64,000 bases of DNA from assembly GCA_964449775.1 (NCBI GenBank), contig CAYVBQ010000005.1, positions 88,327 through 152,326 on the forward strand, in the 5' to 3' direction. Shown one piece after another: positions 26,090 to 35,012 of this stretch (position 1 is the stretch's first letter; every line of letters begins with the position of its first letter). Made by a program: the position numbers and the translations under genes. The stretch comes from Fen-1258 sp964449775 (GTDB taxonomy: Bacteria; Bacteroidota; Ignavibacteria; Ignavibacteriales; Melioribacteraceae). The notes under the pieces were generated by a model that saw only the letters and a list, made by a program, of their open reading frames with translations, searched no databases and had not been told where the DNA came from.

Positions 26090-26094
26090 ATTTC

Positions 26095-26170
26095 TTTAAT
26101 CTCTTCGGGTTGAATTCCCCGCCGCCCCGCCTGCCGGCGGGCAGGTTGCGGCGAGGAGGTTCATTTGTCT
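26095..26170. repeat. AATCTCTTCGGGTT...GCGGCGAGGAGGTTCAT repeat, copy 1
   Basis: The unit begins AATCTCTTCGGGTTGAAT (26098-26115) and ends GCGGCGAGGAGGTTCAT (~26149-26165), with a GCCTGCCGGCGGGCAGG stem between. A second, longer copy with the same ends is at 44183-44345. It may influence mRNA folding between kdsB and the B12-binding gene; there is nothing coding. Confidence 0.6.
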
Positions 26171-26239
26171 TTTCACAACAGCAATGCTATTTTTGAATAG
26201 AGAATTAATTACTCTCTGGAAATTCTAAGGAGATATTAG

Positions 26240-26647
26240 ATGGAACGTAAGATAAGAGTATTAGTGGCTAAAGCAGGATTAGACGGACATGATAGAGGCG
26301 CAAAGGTAGTTGCTGCCGCTCTTCGAGATGCAGGCATGGAAGTAATTTACACCGGACTTCGTCAAACACCTGAGATGATTGTTGAAGCAGCAATTCAAGA
26401 AGACGTTAATGCCATCGGAATTAGTATTCTTTCCGGCGCTCACATGACTCTCTTTCCAAAAATATTGAATTTGATGAAGGAAAAAGATGTAGATGATATT
26501 CTTCTCTTTGGCGGAGGGATTATTCCAAATGAAGATTTGAATAAATTAAAAGAACTTGGAGTTGGCGAGCTGTTTACTCCAGGTACTTCGACACAGGATA
26601 TTATAAAATTTTTGAAAGGTTGGGTCGAGAAACATCCTCGTAATTAG
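26240..26647 (+). CDS. Stand-alone cobalamin-binding domain protein (methylmalonyl-CoA mutase C-terminal type)
   Basis: A 135-residue B12-binding domain. The signature DGHDRGAK (D-x-H-x-x-G), in which His coordinates cobalt from below, is followed by ISILSGAHM and FGGGIIP, which line the dimethylbenzimidazole tail. This matches the small domain of methylmalonyl-CoA mutase, here as a separate protein, so a catalytic large subunit must be encoded elsewhere. The start has a strong ribosome site (AAGGAG). It may work in propionate metabolism, but no mutase gene is nearby. Confidence 0.9.
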   Translation: MERKIRVLVAKAGLDGHDRGAKVVAAALRDAGMEVIYTGLRQTPEMIVEAAIQEDVNAIGISILSGAHMTLFPKILNLMKEKDVDDILLFGGGIIPNEDLNKLKELGVGELFTPGTSTQDIIKFLKGWVEKHPRN

Positions 26648-26657
26648 AAAGATTTAA

Positions 26658-27761
26658 ATGACAAAAAAATCTAAAAGCCGGATCATCTTCTTAGATCTAA
26701 TGCGTACGTTTGCTGTCTTAATGATGGTGCAAGGGCACACAATAGATACTTTTCTCGGGGATCAATATAGATCGTTCGATTCTCCCATCTTCAGCATTTG
26801 GTTTACCATTCGAGGATTTACAGCGCCAGTTTTTATGTTTACTTCTGGTGTGGTATTCACATATCTATTGAGATTGCATCCTCGTCCATTTTCTCAAAAT
26901 CCCCGTGTAATTAAAGGGTTTTACCGTTTCGTGATTCTTGTTCTTATTGGCTACTTACTTCGGTATCCTACGGGACGCATATTTGATTTTAGCGAAGTTA
27001 CACATAATCAATGGATGACATTCTTTACTGTTGATGCTTTGCAGTTGATTGGATTTGGTTTATTGTTCATACTTATTCTTAGCTACATTGCCGAAAAATT
27101 AAAGTTGAGTGATTATATAGTTTTTTCTTTTGGTGCATCATTCTTTTTTTTAATGTTCTTCGTTGTGGAGAAGATTAATTGGGCTAATTTTCTGCCTATT
27201 CCTTTTGCTGCGTATTTGTACCATGGTACCGGTTCATACTTTCCTCTTTTTCCATGGTCCGGTTATGTCATTAGCGGAGGAATATTAGGCGTCTATCTTG
27301 CAAAAAATCCCCTCTCATTTACCTTGAAGAGTTTTAGTCTAAAATTATTTGGAATTAGTTTGACCTCCTTCCTAATTTGTTTCCTTATTCACCAATATGA
27401 AGATTATTTTTATGGAGAGAAAACATTCTGGACCGACAACTCAGCTCTGATTTTTTACCGTCTTGGAATGATTCTAATGCTGAACAGCATTATGACTTAT
27501 ATTGCGTTAAGACTAAAAACAATACCGGTTATTGTTTGGCAAGTAGGAAAGAGTACGCTGCTTATTTATGTTGTTCATGTTATTATTTTATATGGCAGTA
27601 TTTGGATTCCCGGTTTTGCAATGTTCTATCCAAAAACCTTGAACATTCCGCTCTCTATTCTTGCTGCGATTCTTCTTATTGTTCTTATGTTTGGAATGGT
27701 ATTTTTTGTTCATCGTGTAAAAAGTAACCGCCGTAAAAAAATTGTTACGGCCGAAATTTAA
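26658..27761 (+). CDS. DUF1624/HGSNAT-like membrane acyltransferase
   Basis: A 367-residue polytopic membrane protein with about ten hydrophobic helices. The N-terminus RIIFLDLMRTFAVLMMVQGHT resembles DUF1624/heparan-alpha-glucosaminide N-acetyltransferase-like proteins: a catalytic-type His (~27) in MMVQGH and a conserved FTSGVV motif. Such proteins transfer acyl groups to sugars across the membrane. The acceptor is unknown; its place amid KDO genes makes a lipopolysaccharide substrate plausible but unproved. It begins ten bases after the B12-binding gene. Confidence 0.72.
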   Translation: MTKKSKSRIIFLDLMRTFAVLMMVQGHTIDTFLGDQYRSFDSPIFSIWFTIRGFTAPVFMFTSGVVFTYLLRLHPRPFSQNPRVIKGFYRFVILVLIGYLLRYPTGRIFDFSEVTHNQWMTFFTVDALQLIGFGLLFILILSYIAEKLKLSDYIVFSFGASFFFLMFFVVEKINWANFLPIPFAAYLYHGTGSYFPLFPWSGYVISGGILGVYLAKNPLSFTLKSFSLKLFGISLTSFLICFLIHQYEDYFYGEKTFWTDNSALIFYRLGMILMLNSIMTYIALRLKTIPVIVWQVGKSTLLIYVVHVIILYGSIWIPGFAMFYPKTLNIPLSILAAILLIVLMFGMVFFVHRVKSNRRKKIVTAEI

Positions 27762-27778
27762 TCAAGACGGAGTGATGG

Positions 27779-28810
27779 GTGAAGCGAAAATCGGAGAATC
27801 TAAATCCTGTTATCAACGATGATGAAAAAAAAGTAGAGCATTCACTCCGCCCACAAAAGTTTGATGAATTCACCGGTCAATCAAAAATTACAGACAACCT
27901 CAAAGTTTTCATTGGCGCCGCAAAAATTAGAAATGAAGGTCTGGATCATGTTCTTCTGACCGGACCTCCGGGGCTTGGTAAGACAACACTTGCTCACATA
28001 ATCGCAAACGAACTCGGTGTTAAAATAAAAATTTCATCCGGACCCGTTTTAGAAAAACCGGGAGATTTAGCAGGCATCCTAACAAATCTCGAAGAAAAAT
28101 CTGTCCTTTTTATTGATGAAATCCACCGCTTGAGTCCGGTGGTGGAAGAGTATCTTTACTCTGCAATGGAAGATTATAAATTAGATATAATGATAGACAG
28201 CGGTCCGAACGCACGAACGGTTCAGATCAAACTTCCTCATTACACTTTAATTGGCGCCACAACCCGCGCCGGATTATTAACAGCACCATTACGAGACCGA
28301 TTTGGAATTAAATCGCGACTTGATTATTATGAAAGTGACCTGATAAAAAAAATAGTTCATCGTTCGGCTGATCTTCTCAAAATCAAAATTGATGAAGACG
28401 CTGCACATGAATTAGCAAAACGTTCGCGTGGTACTCCTAGAATTGCCAATCGGTTATTACGCCGTACTCGTGATTTTGCAGATTACGGACATAAAAAAGT
28501 AATTGATATCGCTATTGCAAAAAAAGCTCTTGATTCTCTAGAAGTTGATGAATACGGACTTGATGAAATGGATAAGGAGATAATTCTTACAATAATAGAA
28601 AAATTTAACGGTGGGCCTGTTGGTTTGAATACTGTTTCCGTTGCAGTTAATGAAGATCCCGGAACAATTGAGGAAGTTTATGAGCCGTTCTTAATTCAGC
28701 AGGGATTTATTCAACGAACTCCGCGCGGAAGGGAAGCCACTGATCTCGCATATATTCGTTTCAATAAAAAACGCGGAATTCAGAAAACACAAGAAAATCT
28801 TTTTGAATAA
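27779..28810 (+). CDS. ruvB: Holliday junction branch-migration helicase RuvB
   Basis: A 343-residue AAA+ ATPase. Walker A GPPGLGKTT, Walker B LFIDEIHR, the sensor GATTRAGLL and the arginine finger region LRDRFG are present. The C-terminal winged helix contains TPRGREAT. RuvB hexamers drive branch migration with RuvA. The GTG start has CGGAG six bases upstream. ruvA and ruvC are not in the window. It is followed after 14 bases by kdsA. Confidence 0.97.
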   Translation: MKRKSENLNPVINDDEKKVEHSLRPQKFDEFTGQSKITDNLKVFIGAAKIRNEGLDHVLLTGPPGLGKTTLAHIIANELGVKIKISSGPVLEKPGDLAGILTNLEEKSVLFIDEIHRLSPVVEEYLYSAMEDYKLDIMIDSGPNARTVQIKLPHYTLIGATTRAGLLTAPLRDRFGIKSRLDYYESDLIKKIVHRSADLLKIKIDEDAAHELAKRSRGTPRIANRLLRRTRDFADYGHKKVIDIAIAKKALDSLEVDEYGLDEMDKEIILTIIEKFNGGPVGLNTVSVAVNEDPGTIEEVYEPFLIQQGFIQRTPRGREATDLAYIRFNKKRGIQKTQENLFE

Positions 28811-28824
28811 AAACTGGTGCTAAA

Positions 28825-29640
28825 ATGGTTAAGGTATGTAAAATTATTATTGGTGGAAATTCCCCTTTTGTATTAATTGCAGGTCCATGCGTTATCGAAA
28901 ATGAAAAAATTACAATGCAAACGGCTGAAGAGATTAAAAAAATTACAGATGATTTGAATATTCCATTCATCTTCAAAGCGAGTTACAAAAAAGCAAACCG
29001 TACTAATATTAATTCTTTCAGCGGAATCCATTTTGAAAAAGCACTTAAGATTCTAGAAAAAGTTAAGAAAGAGTTTTCGGTTCCGATTCTGACCGACATT
29101 CATAATGAACAAGAGATCACACAGGTTGCTCAGGTTGCGGATGTGTTACAGATCCCCGCTTTCCTTTGCAGACAAACCGATCTATTAATTGCTGCTGCGA
29201 GAACCGGAAAAGTAATTAACGTTAAGAAGGGACAGTTCCTTGCGCCTCAGGATATGAAGCACGTAATAGAGAAAATTGAATCTGTAAAGAATAAAAAAAT
29301 CCTATTGACTGAACGAGGCACGACATTCGGTTATCACAATCTTGTGGTTGATATGCGCTCTCTCGAAATAATGAAAGAACTTGGTTACCCTGTTATAATG
29401 GACGCAACTCACGCAGTGCAATTGCCAGGCAACAGTAACGTTTCCGGTGGTGAATCGCGGTTCATACCAACATTAGCGCGGGCTGCTGCGGCAGTTGGAA
29501 TAGATGGATTGTTTCTTGAAGTACATCCGGATCCCTCTAAGGCTTTGAGCGATGCCTCCAGTCAGCTACCGCTTAATTCATTAAAAAAACTTTTGGTAAT
29601 GATTAAACAGATAGACGATTTAGTTAAAAATGAAAAGTGA
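28825..29640 (+). CDS. kdsA: 3-deoxy-8-phosphooctulonate synthase (KDO-8-P synthase)
   Basis: A 271-residue cytosolic TIM-barrel enzyme condensing phosphoenolpyruvate with arabinose-5-phosphate. The substrate motifs LIAGPCVIE, FKASYKKANRTN, the LTERGTTFGYHNLVVDMR block in pieces, and DATHAVQLPG are present, and the C-terminal LEVHPDPSKALSD loop is complete. It carries Cys in AGPC, consistent with a metal-dependent type; this was not resolved. Its stop lies inside the next gene's first codons (11-base overlap). Confidence 0.96.
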   Translation: MVKVCKIIIGGNSPFVLIAGPCVIENEKITMQTAEEIKKITDDLNIPFIFKASYKKANRTNINSFSGIHFEKALKILEKVKKEFSVPILTDIHNEQEITQVAQVADVLQIPAFLCRQTDLLIAAARTGKVINVKKGQFLAPQDMKHVIEKIESVKNKKILLTERGTTFGYHNLVVDMRSLEIMKELGYPVIMDATHAVQLPGNSNVSGGESRFIPTLARAAAAVGIDGLFLEVHPDPSKALSDASSQLPLNSLKKLLVMIKQIDDLVKNEK

Positions 29641-30094
29641 AGTGCTGTCAAAGATTCGCGAGATCAAATTGTTTCTTTTCGATCTTGAAGGCGTTCTGCT
29701 AAATGGTAGTATGTCTATTGAAAAATGCGTTGGTTCAATTTCGAAAATGTGTCGTGATTTTAATGATCTGGGTATAAAATTCGGAATTGTTACCGCAAGG
29801 CCAGAAGATGAATTGATCAAAAAGTTAAAATCTATTGAAAATTGTATTGTGCTTGCCGGTTCTTTAGCAAAAGTAAATATGACAGATAAATTTTTACGCT
29901 CACATTCGATTGATTATCAAAATGTTTTTTATATGGGGGATGATTTGTTGGATATTCCTCTTCTTCAAAAGTGCGGTTTATCTTGTGCGCCTAAAGGCGC
30001 AAGAAGAGAAGTAAAACGTGCGGTATCTTTTACTACTTCTGCTGATAACTGCGAAGAGATTTTAAATGAAATATTTAATTACTTAAAAAAATAA
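29630..30094 (+). CDS. KdsC-like HAD phosphatase with altered nucleophile motif
   Basis: A 154-residue HAD-superfamily protein that by position should dephosphorylate KDO-8-phosphate. The fold elements are visible: motif I, IVTAR (motif II Thr) and MGDDLLDIPLL (motif IV). However, motif I reads FDLEG (D18, E20) where KdsC has DxD; the second Asp, the general acid/base, is replaced by Glu. A neighbouring domain, such as kdsD partners, could be the physiological target. The family usually acts as a tetramer. The start overlaps kdsA by 11 bases. Confidence 0.7.
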   Translation: MKSEVLSKIREIKLFLFDLEGVLLNGSMSIEKCVGSISKMCRDFNDLGIKFGIVTARPEDELIKKLKSIENCIVLAGSLAKVNMTDKFLRSHSIDYQNVFYMGDDLLDIPLLQKCGLSCAPKGARREVKRAVSFTTSADNCEEILNEIFNYLKK

Positions 30095-30109
30095 AGGAGC
30101 CGGCAAGCC

Positions 30110-30814
30110 GTGCAACAAAACATTAATGAAAAATTTCCGCGCCAGCTAAGCGCGAGAGAAAAAAAATGGCTTTTTGCTGCTTTACCGGAAAATAAATTGG
30201 GTTATAAACAATACCGGGATATCATTGAAAACCTCCTCGTAATTGGTTATGGTAGATTTGGAGAAGGAAATTTCTTCCTCGGTGAAGTAGGTGACAAAAT
30301 TGATCTTGAGGTTTCTTCATCACCAATCTTAGCCATCGCCAATATAACCTTTGATGTCGGTAAAGTTTATGTTACAATTCACGAAGAACTTGATGGACAA
30401 ATAGAGATTGATATAAAAGGTACTGCAGTGGATCAGATTCCGGATGACTTAGATCAGGCAAAAGTATGGACTTATTCTAATTGGATCCCTGGTGAAAAGG
30501 CACCATTTGATAGATCAGATGTTCGCGAGGTTCATCTTATAAATAATGAAATTGTCCTTGTCATTGCGCCTGTACATAAAAAAGTTTGGGTTTATAATGC
30601 CAAGAGCGGAATAAATCATTTTGTACCCGTGACTAATTACTATAATGAAATGATGATTCTGATGAATAACAAAGACTCTGACACAGCTTTGAACCCCGGA
30701 AGATTGTTTACTAACCTTGCCGAGTTCACCAATGAACAATTAGCTCAAGGATTTTTGGTGTACAACAAATATTGGCAGCGTGTAGAATTAAATTATAGCC
30801 AGTTTAAAAAATGA
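30110..30814 (+). CDS. Conserved-looking hypothetical protein between kdsC-like and kdsD genes
   Basis: A 234-residue soluble protein without signal peptide or membrane helix. I do not recognise the family. Visible features are an N-terminal EKKWLFAALPENKLGYKQYR segment, a beta-rich middle (LEVSSSPILAIANITFDVGKVY in pieces) and a C-terminal helical segment with FTNEQLAQGFLVYNKYW. The GTG start has AAAGGAGC upstream. Co-orientation and 15-base spacing place it in the KDO gene row, but that does not prove a role in KDO supply. It ends 12 bases before a MITE-like copy. Confidence 0.6.
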   Translation: MQQNINEKFPRQLSAREKKWLFAALPENKLGYKQYRDIIENLLVIGYGRFGEGNFFLGEVGDKIDLEVSSSPILAIANITFDVGKVYVTIHEELDGQIEIDIKGTAVDQIPDDLDQAKVWTYSNWIPGEKAPFDRSDVREVHLINNEIVLVIAPVHKKVWVYNAKSGINHFVPVTNYYNEMMILMNNKDSDTALNPGRLFTNLAEFTNEQLAQGFLVYNKYWQRVELNYSQFKK

Positions 30815-30826
30815 TCACCACAATAA

Positions 30827-30995
30827 ATGAGTCTAATCTAAAAAGGTTATTATTGTCATTGCGAGGCGTTTTTTGCCGAAGCAATCTTGCGATTCCGAAG
30901 TAAATTCTAAAGATTGCTTCGCGGAGTTTACACTGAACGAAGTAAATGTGCTCGCAATGACGAACATTATAAATGGCTTCTTAGAGTGGGCTCAT
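30827..30995. mobile_element. MITE-like element A, copy 2 (GTCATTGCGAG core)
   Basis: The left end is ATGAGTCTAATCTAAAAAGG (30827-30846), the right end its imperfect complement (30975-30995, ending GGGCTCAT). The inner pair GTCATTGCGAG (30854-30864) and CTCGCAATGAC (30951-30961) is identical to copy 1 at 23524. The interior differs, so the copies are not recent duplicates of each other. It is non-coding and separates the hypothetical gene from kdsD. Confidence 0.75.
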
Positions 30996-31055
30996 AAATC
31001 ATTTTACGTTTTTTTTCTCAAATAATGATGAATCACAAAATAATTAGAGGATTTA

Positions 31056-32033
31056 GTGACTGAAGAACAAATAATTTCCAAGGGCAGGGAAGTAATAAAG
31101 ATTGAAGGAGAAGCTATTCTAGATTTGGTGGACAGAATAGATAATAGTTTTGCACAGACTGTAAAACTGATTTTTAATTCGAATGGTAGAGTTGTTTTTA
31201 CCGGAATGGGTAAATCCGGAATTATCGCGCGTAAGATTGTTGCAACAATGAATTCAACGGGAACTGCTGCCATCTATATGCATCCCACCGACGCACTTCA
31301 CGGTGATCTTGGAATGGTGCGAAAAGATGACACTGTAATTTTACTTTCGAAAAGCGGACATACAGAAGAATTACATCAGCTTATTCCAATGTTAAAACGG
31401 ATTGGTGTTACAGTAATCGGAATGCTCGGCGAACCAAATTCTAAAATTGCGAAAGATTGTGATTCTGTCTTGAATGTTAATGTTAGAGAAGAAGCATGCC
31501 CTTATGATCTGGCACCAACCGCCTCAACAACAGCATCGCTCGTCATGGGGGATGCGCTGGCAATTACTCTTTTAGAAATGCGCGGTTTTACAATTGAGGA
31601 TTTTGCATTGCTTCATCCTGGTGGAAGTTTGGGCAAACGTCTCTCTCTCAAAATTTCCGAGATAATGATAAAGGGGAGTGATATTCCTATTGTAAATGAA
31701 AAAGCATCAATTAAGGATACAATTTTAGAAATCACCTCGAAGAGGCTTGGAACAACTTGTGTCGTTAACGATTTTGGTACACTCACCGGAGTTATTACCG
31801 ATGGCGATCTGCGCAGACTCTTAGAGAGGACACTTGAGATTAAAAATTTAAACGCATTTGAAGTAATGACGAATAAACCAAAAACAATCAACAAAGAATT
31901 TTTAGCTTCATTCGCAATTCAACAGATGGAAAAATTCAATATTACTTCTCTTATAGTTGTAGATAAAAATAATAAGCCCGAAGGAATGATTCACCTGCAC
32001 GATTTAGTAAAGCTTGGTTTGCAATCGAGATGA
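31056..32033 (+). CDS. kdsD: Arabinose-5-phosphate isomerase (KpsF/GutQ family)
   Basis: A 325-residue enzyme that makes arabinose-5-phosphate from ribulose-5-phosphate, the first step of KDO synthesis. An N-terminal SIS domain contains VVFTGMGKSG, MHPTDALHGDLG and LSKSGHTEEL; two CBS domains follow (~205-320), with GVITDGDLRR. The GTG start has TAGAGG upstream. The stop overlaps lptC as ATGA, so KDO synthesis and LPS export genes are translationally linked here. Confidence 0.95.
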   Translation: MTEEQIISKGREVIKIEGEAILDLVDRIDNSFAQTVKLIFNSNGRVVFTGMGKSGIIARKIVATMNSTGTAAIYMHPTDALHGDLGMVRKDDTVILLSKSGHTEELHQLIPMLKRIGVTVIGMLGEPNSKIAKDCDSVLNVNVREEACPYDLAPTASTTASLVMGDALAITLLEMRGFTIEDFALLHPGGSLGKRLSLKISEIMIKGSDIPIVNEKASIKDTILEITSKRLGTTCVVNDFGTLTGVITDGDLRRLLERTLEIKNLNAFEVMTNKPKTINKEFLASFAIQQMEKFNITSLIVVDKNNKPEGMIHLHDLVKLGLQSR

Positions 32034-32572
32034 AAAAATATTTTTTTTCTATCATCATTCTTACTTTCCTCTATTCCTGTTCCGAAGAAAAAATTAAGCC
32101 GCAAATTGAAAATTCGGTTATTCAAGGGGAAATACCTTCAAACGAAAGTTGGAACTCGAAAATTATGTTTACGGATGAAGGTAGAATAAAAGCTATTCTA
32201 TATTCCAAGCATTTAAAAATGTTCGAGATACAAAGAACAACATTTCTCGAAGGAGTAAAAATTAATTTTTATAATAATGTTCAGAAGAACACTTCCTGGC
32301 TAACGTCTTTACGAGGAAAGGTAAACGATGTTACTAAAGACATGTATGCAATAGACAGCGTTGTTGCACAAAATGATAGCGGTACTGTTCTAAAGACAAG
32401 CTCATTGATGTGGCGCAACAGTGATCAGAAAATAGTTACTGATAAATTTGTTACTATCACTTCGCCAAAAGAAATAATCCAGGGATTCGGTTTAGAATCA
32501 GACCAGCATTTGGAAAACTACAAGATTTTTAATGTAACGTATTCAAAGAATCGTACAGGCACTTCTAAATGA
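32030..32572 (+). CDS. lptC: LptC-like lipoprotein (LPS export)
   Basis: A 180-residue protein with an N-terminal hydrophobic segment and Cys at ~17 (LYSC), so probably lipid-modified or a single-pass membrane protein. The body matches the LptC beta-jellyroll: WNSKIMFTDEGRIKA, FLEGVKINFYN, and SLMWRNSDQKIVTDKFVTI. LptC joins the inner-membrane LptBFG transporter to the periplasmic LptA bridge. It sits between kdsD and lptA with ATGA overlaps at both ends. Sequence similarity to the family is modest, context is strong. Confidence 0.85.
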   Translation: MKKYFFSIIILTFLYSCSEEKIKPQIENSVIQGEIPSNESWNSKIMFTDEGRIKAILYSKHLKMFEIQRTTFLEGVKINFYNNVQKNTSWLTSLRGKVNDVTKDMYAIDSVVAQNDSGTVLKTSSLMWRNSDQKIVTDKFVTITSPKEIIQGFGLESDQHLENYKIFNVTYSKNRTGTSK

Positions 32573-33984
32573 AAGCATGCCGGTATTTCTCGATATTTCT
32601 TTTTCTTGCTTCCGTTATTTATTCTCAGTCAACTGAACCGCTTGAGATCAGAGGTTCAACTTTTTCTGGTAAAGTTATAAATGGAGAGGCAATTCAGGAG
32701 TTCGAGGGCGATGTTGTAATTACTCAAGGTGCTGTGAGAATTACATGCAACAAAGCGATTCAGTATGTTGCCCGTAACGAAGCAGAATTGATTGGAAAAG
32801 TTGTTGTCACTCAAGACAGCATTATTATTAAAACTGAACGCGGTTATTATTATGGCAATAAGAAGATTGCATTTTCTAATGTTGGAGTAACTTTAAATGA
32901 TGGGCATGTATGGCTAGAGTCAAAAAGCGGATATTACTATTTTAATGAAAAGCATTCATACTTTTATGAGAGTGTAAAACTTCGCGATTCAGTCTCGAAA
33001 TTAAAAGCGGATCGTCTGAATTACTTCGATGACGATGATAAAGCTGTTGCCGCAGGCAATGTTATGGTCAGCGATACTTCTTCAACGATTTTTGCAGATA
33101 GCTTGATTCATTTCCGAAAGGCAGATGAAACTTTCGCATTTAACAACATCAGGATTTATAATTCTTCAAATCGTTTATCAATATTCGGAAATAAACTTGA
33201 GGATTCCGGTAAAAATAATTATTCAAAGATCACAGATAATCCGTTCTTAGTGCGAATAGATACAACGGAAACAGGTGAACTCGATACGCTGATGATTTCC
33301 GCCAAGATATTGGAATCATTTGACGACAGCACAAAAAAACTCATTGCCACAGATTCAGTTAAAATTGTTCGTAAAAATTTCGCCTCCGTAAATAGCCAAA
33401 CTTTTTATTATAAAAATGGAAACCTCCTAGAAACTTTCCGCAGAGAATCAGATTCTCTTCCACCGGTTATGTGGAATGATGAAACACAAATTATAGGCGA
33501 TTCTATAAGCCTGTTTATGAGAGACAACCGGCTTGAAAAAATAAATATCAATGCAAACGCTTCCATTATTACCTCAAACAAGGATTCACTTAATAGGTTT
33601 GACCAGATCTCAGGTAAAAACATTAAATTGTTTTTCGGTAAAGAGGGATTGGAAAAAACCGAAGTTGAAGGAAATGCACTGAGTATTTATTATATGTATG
33701 AGGATGAGGAGCCTAACGGATTGATAAAGTCAAGTTCTGAACGCGCAAAAATTATTTTTAAAAATAAAAGCGTATCAGATGTTCGTTTCTACGGGAAGCC
33801 GGTAAGTGAATTTCATCCCGAAAATGTAATCAGCGGAAAAGAAAAAGATTACACAATTCCGACATTCAGAATATTTACTAATAAACCTACGAAGGAAAAT
33901 CTTTTATTTAACAGGAAAGATATTCTTTCATACTTAATAAAGGATGAGCAATACTATGCCGGAAAACCTGATACTAAGAAGTGA
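32569..33984 (+). CDS. lptA: LptA/OstA-like periplasmic LPS transport protein
   Basis: A 471-residue exported protein (signal cleaved near YSQS). Its beta-taco repeats match OstA/LptA: FEGDVVITQGAVRI, NEAELIGKVVVTQDSI, and later SAKILESFDDSTKKLIATD in pieces. It is about two and a half times the length of E. coli LptA, so it may span much of the periplasm alone, as long LptA-like proteins in Bacteroidota seem to. It begins with an ATGA overlap with lptC and overlaps lptB by 29 bases. Confidence 0.82.
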   Translation: MKACRYFSIFLFLASVIYSQSTEPLEIRGSTFSGKVINGEAIQEFEGDVVITQGAVRITCNKAIQYVARNEAELIGKVVVTQDSIIIKTERGYYYGNKKIAFSNVGVTLNDGHVWLESKSGYYYFNEKHSYFYESVKLRDSVSKLKADRLNYFDDDDKAVAAGNVMVSDTSSTIFADSLIHFRKADETFAFNNIRIYNSSNRLSIFGNKLEDSGKNNYSKITDNPFLVRIDTTETGELDTLMISAKILESFDDSTKKLIATDSVKIVRKNFASVNSQTFYYKNGNLLETFRRESDSLPPVMWNDETQIIGDSISLFMRDNRLEKININANASIITSNKDSLNRFDQISGKNIKLFFGKEGLEKTEVEGNALSIYYMYEDEEPNGLIKSSSERAKIIFKNKSVSDVRFYGKPVSEFHPENVISGKEKDYTIPTFRIFTNKPTKENLLFNRKDILSYLIKDEQYYAGKPDTKK

Positions 33985-34699
33985 AAAACTTAAAAAGGTT
34001 TATAAGAAAAGAGCGGTAGTTGATAATGTCTCTGTTCAAGTCCAGCAGGGGGAAGTGGTTGGCTTGCTGGGACCAAACGGTGCAGGGAAAACAACTACCT
34101 TTTATATGATAGTCGGTATGATAAAACCGAATGACGGAAAAGTATTCTTAGAAGATCGTGAAATTACAGATGAACCGATGTATAAACGCGCGAAGATGGG
34201 CATAGGTTATCTTCCTCAAGAAGCATCCGTATTTAGAAGATTGAGTGTTGAAGATAATATAATGGCTGTGCTTCAGATGATGAATCTTACAAATGAAGAA
34301 AGAAAAGAATGGCAGGAAAAATTATTGAATGAACTCGGAATTGTGAATGTTCGGAAAAATTTAGGTTACCAATTAAGCGGCGGTGAAAGAAGGCGGTGCG
34401 AAATTGCGCGCGCCCTTGCTACCAATCCAAAATTTATTTTGCTTGATGAACCTTTTGCCGGTGTGGATCCGATTGCGGTTGAAGATATAATGAATATCGT
34501 TGCTAATCTTAAAACTAAAGGAATAGGAATATTAATAACCGATCACAATGTTCATGAAACATTAAGCATTGTTGACCGTGCTTACATTCTGATCAATGGG
34601 CAAATCTTTAAAGACGGAACTGCACACGATTTAGCGGAAGACATTGAAGTGAAGAAATTATATCTTGGCGAAAAATTTAAGTTAGACCGCTATTCCTAA
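33956..34699 (+). CDS. lptB: LPS export ABC ATPase LptB
   Basis: A 247-residue ATP-binding subunit of the LptBFG exporter. Walker A GPNGAGKTT, Q-loop GYLPQEAS, signature LSGGERRRCEIARA, Walker B FILLDEPFAGVDP and switch His in LITDHNVHET are all present. The ITDHNVHETL and FAGVDPIAVEDI wording is LptB-specific. I chose the ATG at 33956 with AAAGGA 11 bases upstream; an ATG at 33944 would put the ribosome site too close. lptF and lptG are not nearby. Confidence 0.95.
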   Translation: MPENLILRSEKLKKVYKKRAVVDNVSVQVQQGEVVGLLGPNGAGKTTTFYMIVGMIKPNDGKVFLEDREITDEPMYKRAKMGIGYLPQEASVFRRLSVEDNIMAVLQMMNLTNEERKEWQEKLLNELGIVNVRKNLGYQLSGGERRRCEIARALATNPKFILLDEPFAGVDPIAVEDIMNIVANLKTKGIGILITDHNVHETLSIVDRAYILINGQIFKDGTAHDLAEDIEVKKLYLGEKFKLDRYS

Positions 34700-34887
34700 A
34701 ATTTAACAAAAAAGTAGTAGCTGATTGCAATTACTAAGGAGAGGTAAAGGAAAATCCAGGAACTCTGTTTAATTTTTTTTATTAAACTTCTCTTCTTCAA
34801 ATATGAGATGGTAGATTCTTCATCTCGTTTATAATCGCCTTTATCAACAGACCATTTATAAAAATTATGCTCTTTTACTTTATTCAT
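34696..34887 (-). CDS. Small single-pass membrane protein (hypothetical)
   Basis: A 63-residue protein with a basic, polar N-terminus and one C-terminal hydrophobic helix (SSWIFLYLSLVIAISYYFF), consistent with a tail-anchored membrane protein. The ATG at 34887 has AAAGAAAG upstream. The gene is convergent with lptB, overlapping by four bases. No family is recognised; support is only an open frame, a ribosome site and a plausible topology. Confidence 0.45.
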   Translation of the reverse strand: MNKVKEHNFYKWSVDKGDYKRDEESTISYLKKRSLIKKIKQSSWIFLYLSLVIAISYYFFVKF

Positions 34888-35012
34888 TTTGCTTTCTTTT
34901 TTTAATTGCCCCAAAAATAGCTTTATATAACTTTTCCTCTAATGATGATTATCACAAAAGATCACTTCACTATTATTATCGTAAAATTCAACAATAAGTT
35001 GAAAGTAAAAGT

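Noticed and set aside
26090..26239. Cobalamin riboswitch before the B12-binding protein
   Set aside because: The spacer is occupied by a dispersed repeat found again at 44183; no B12-box is visible.
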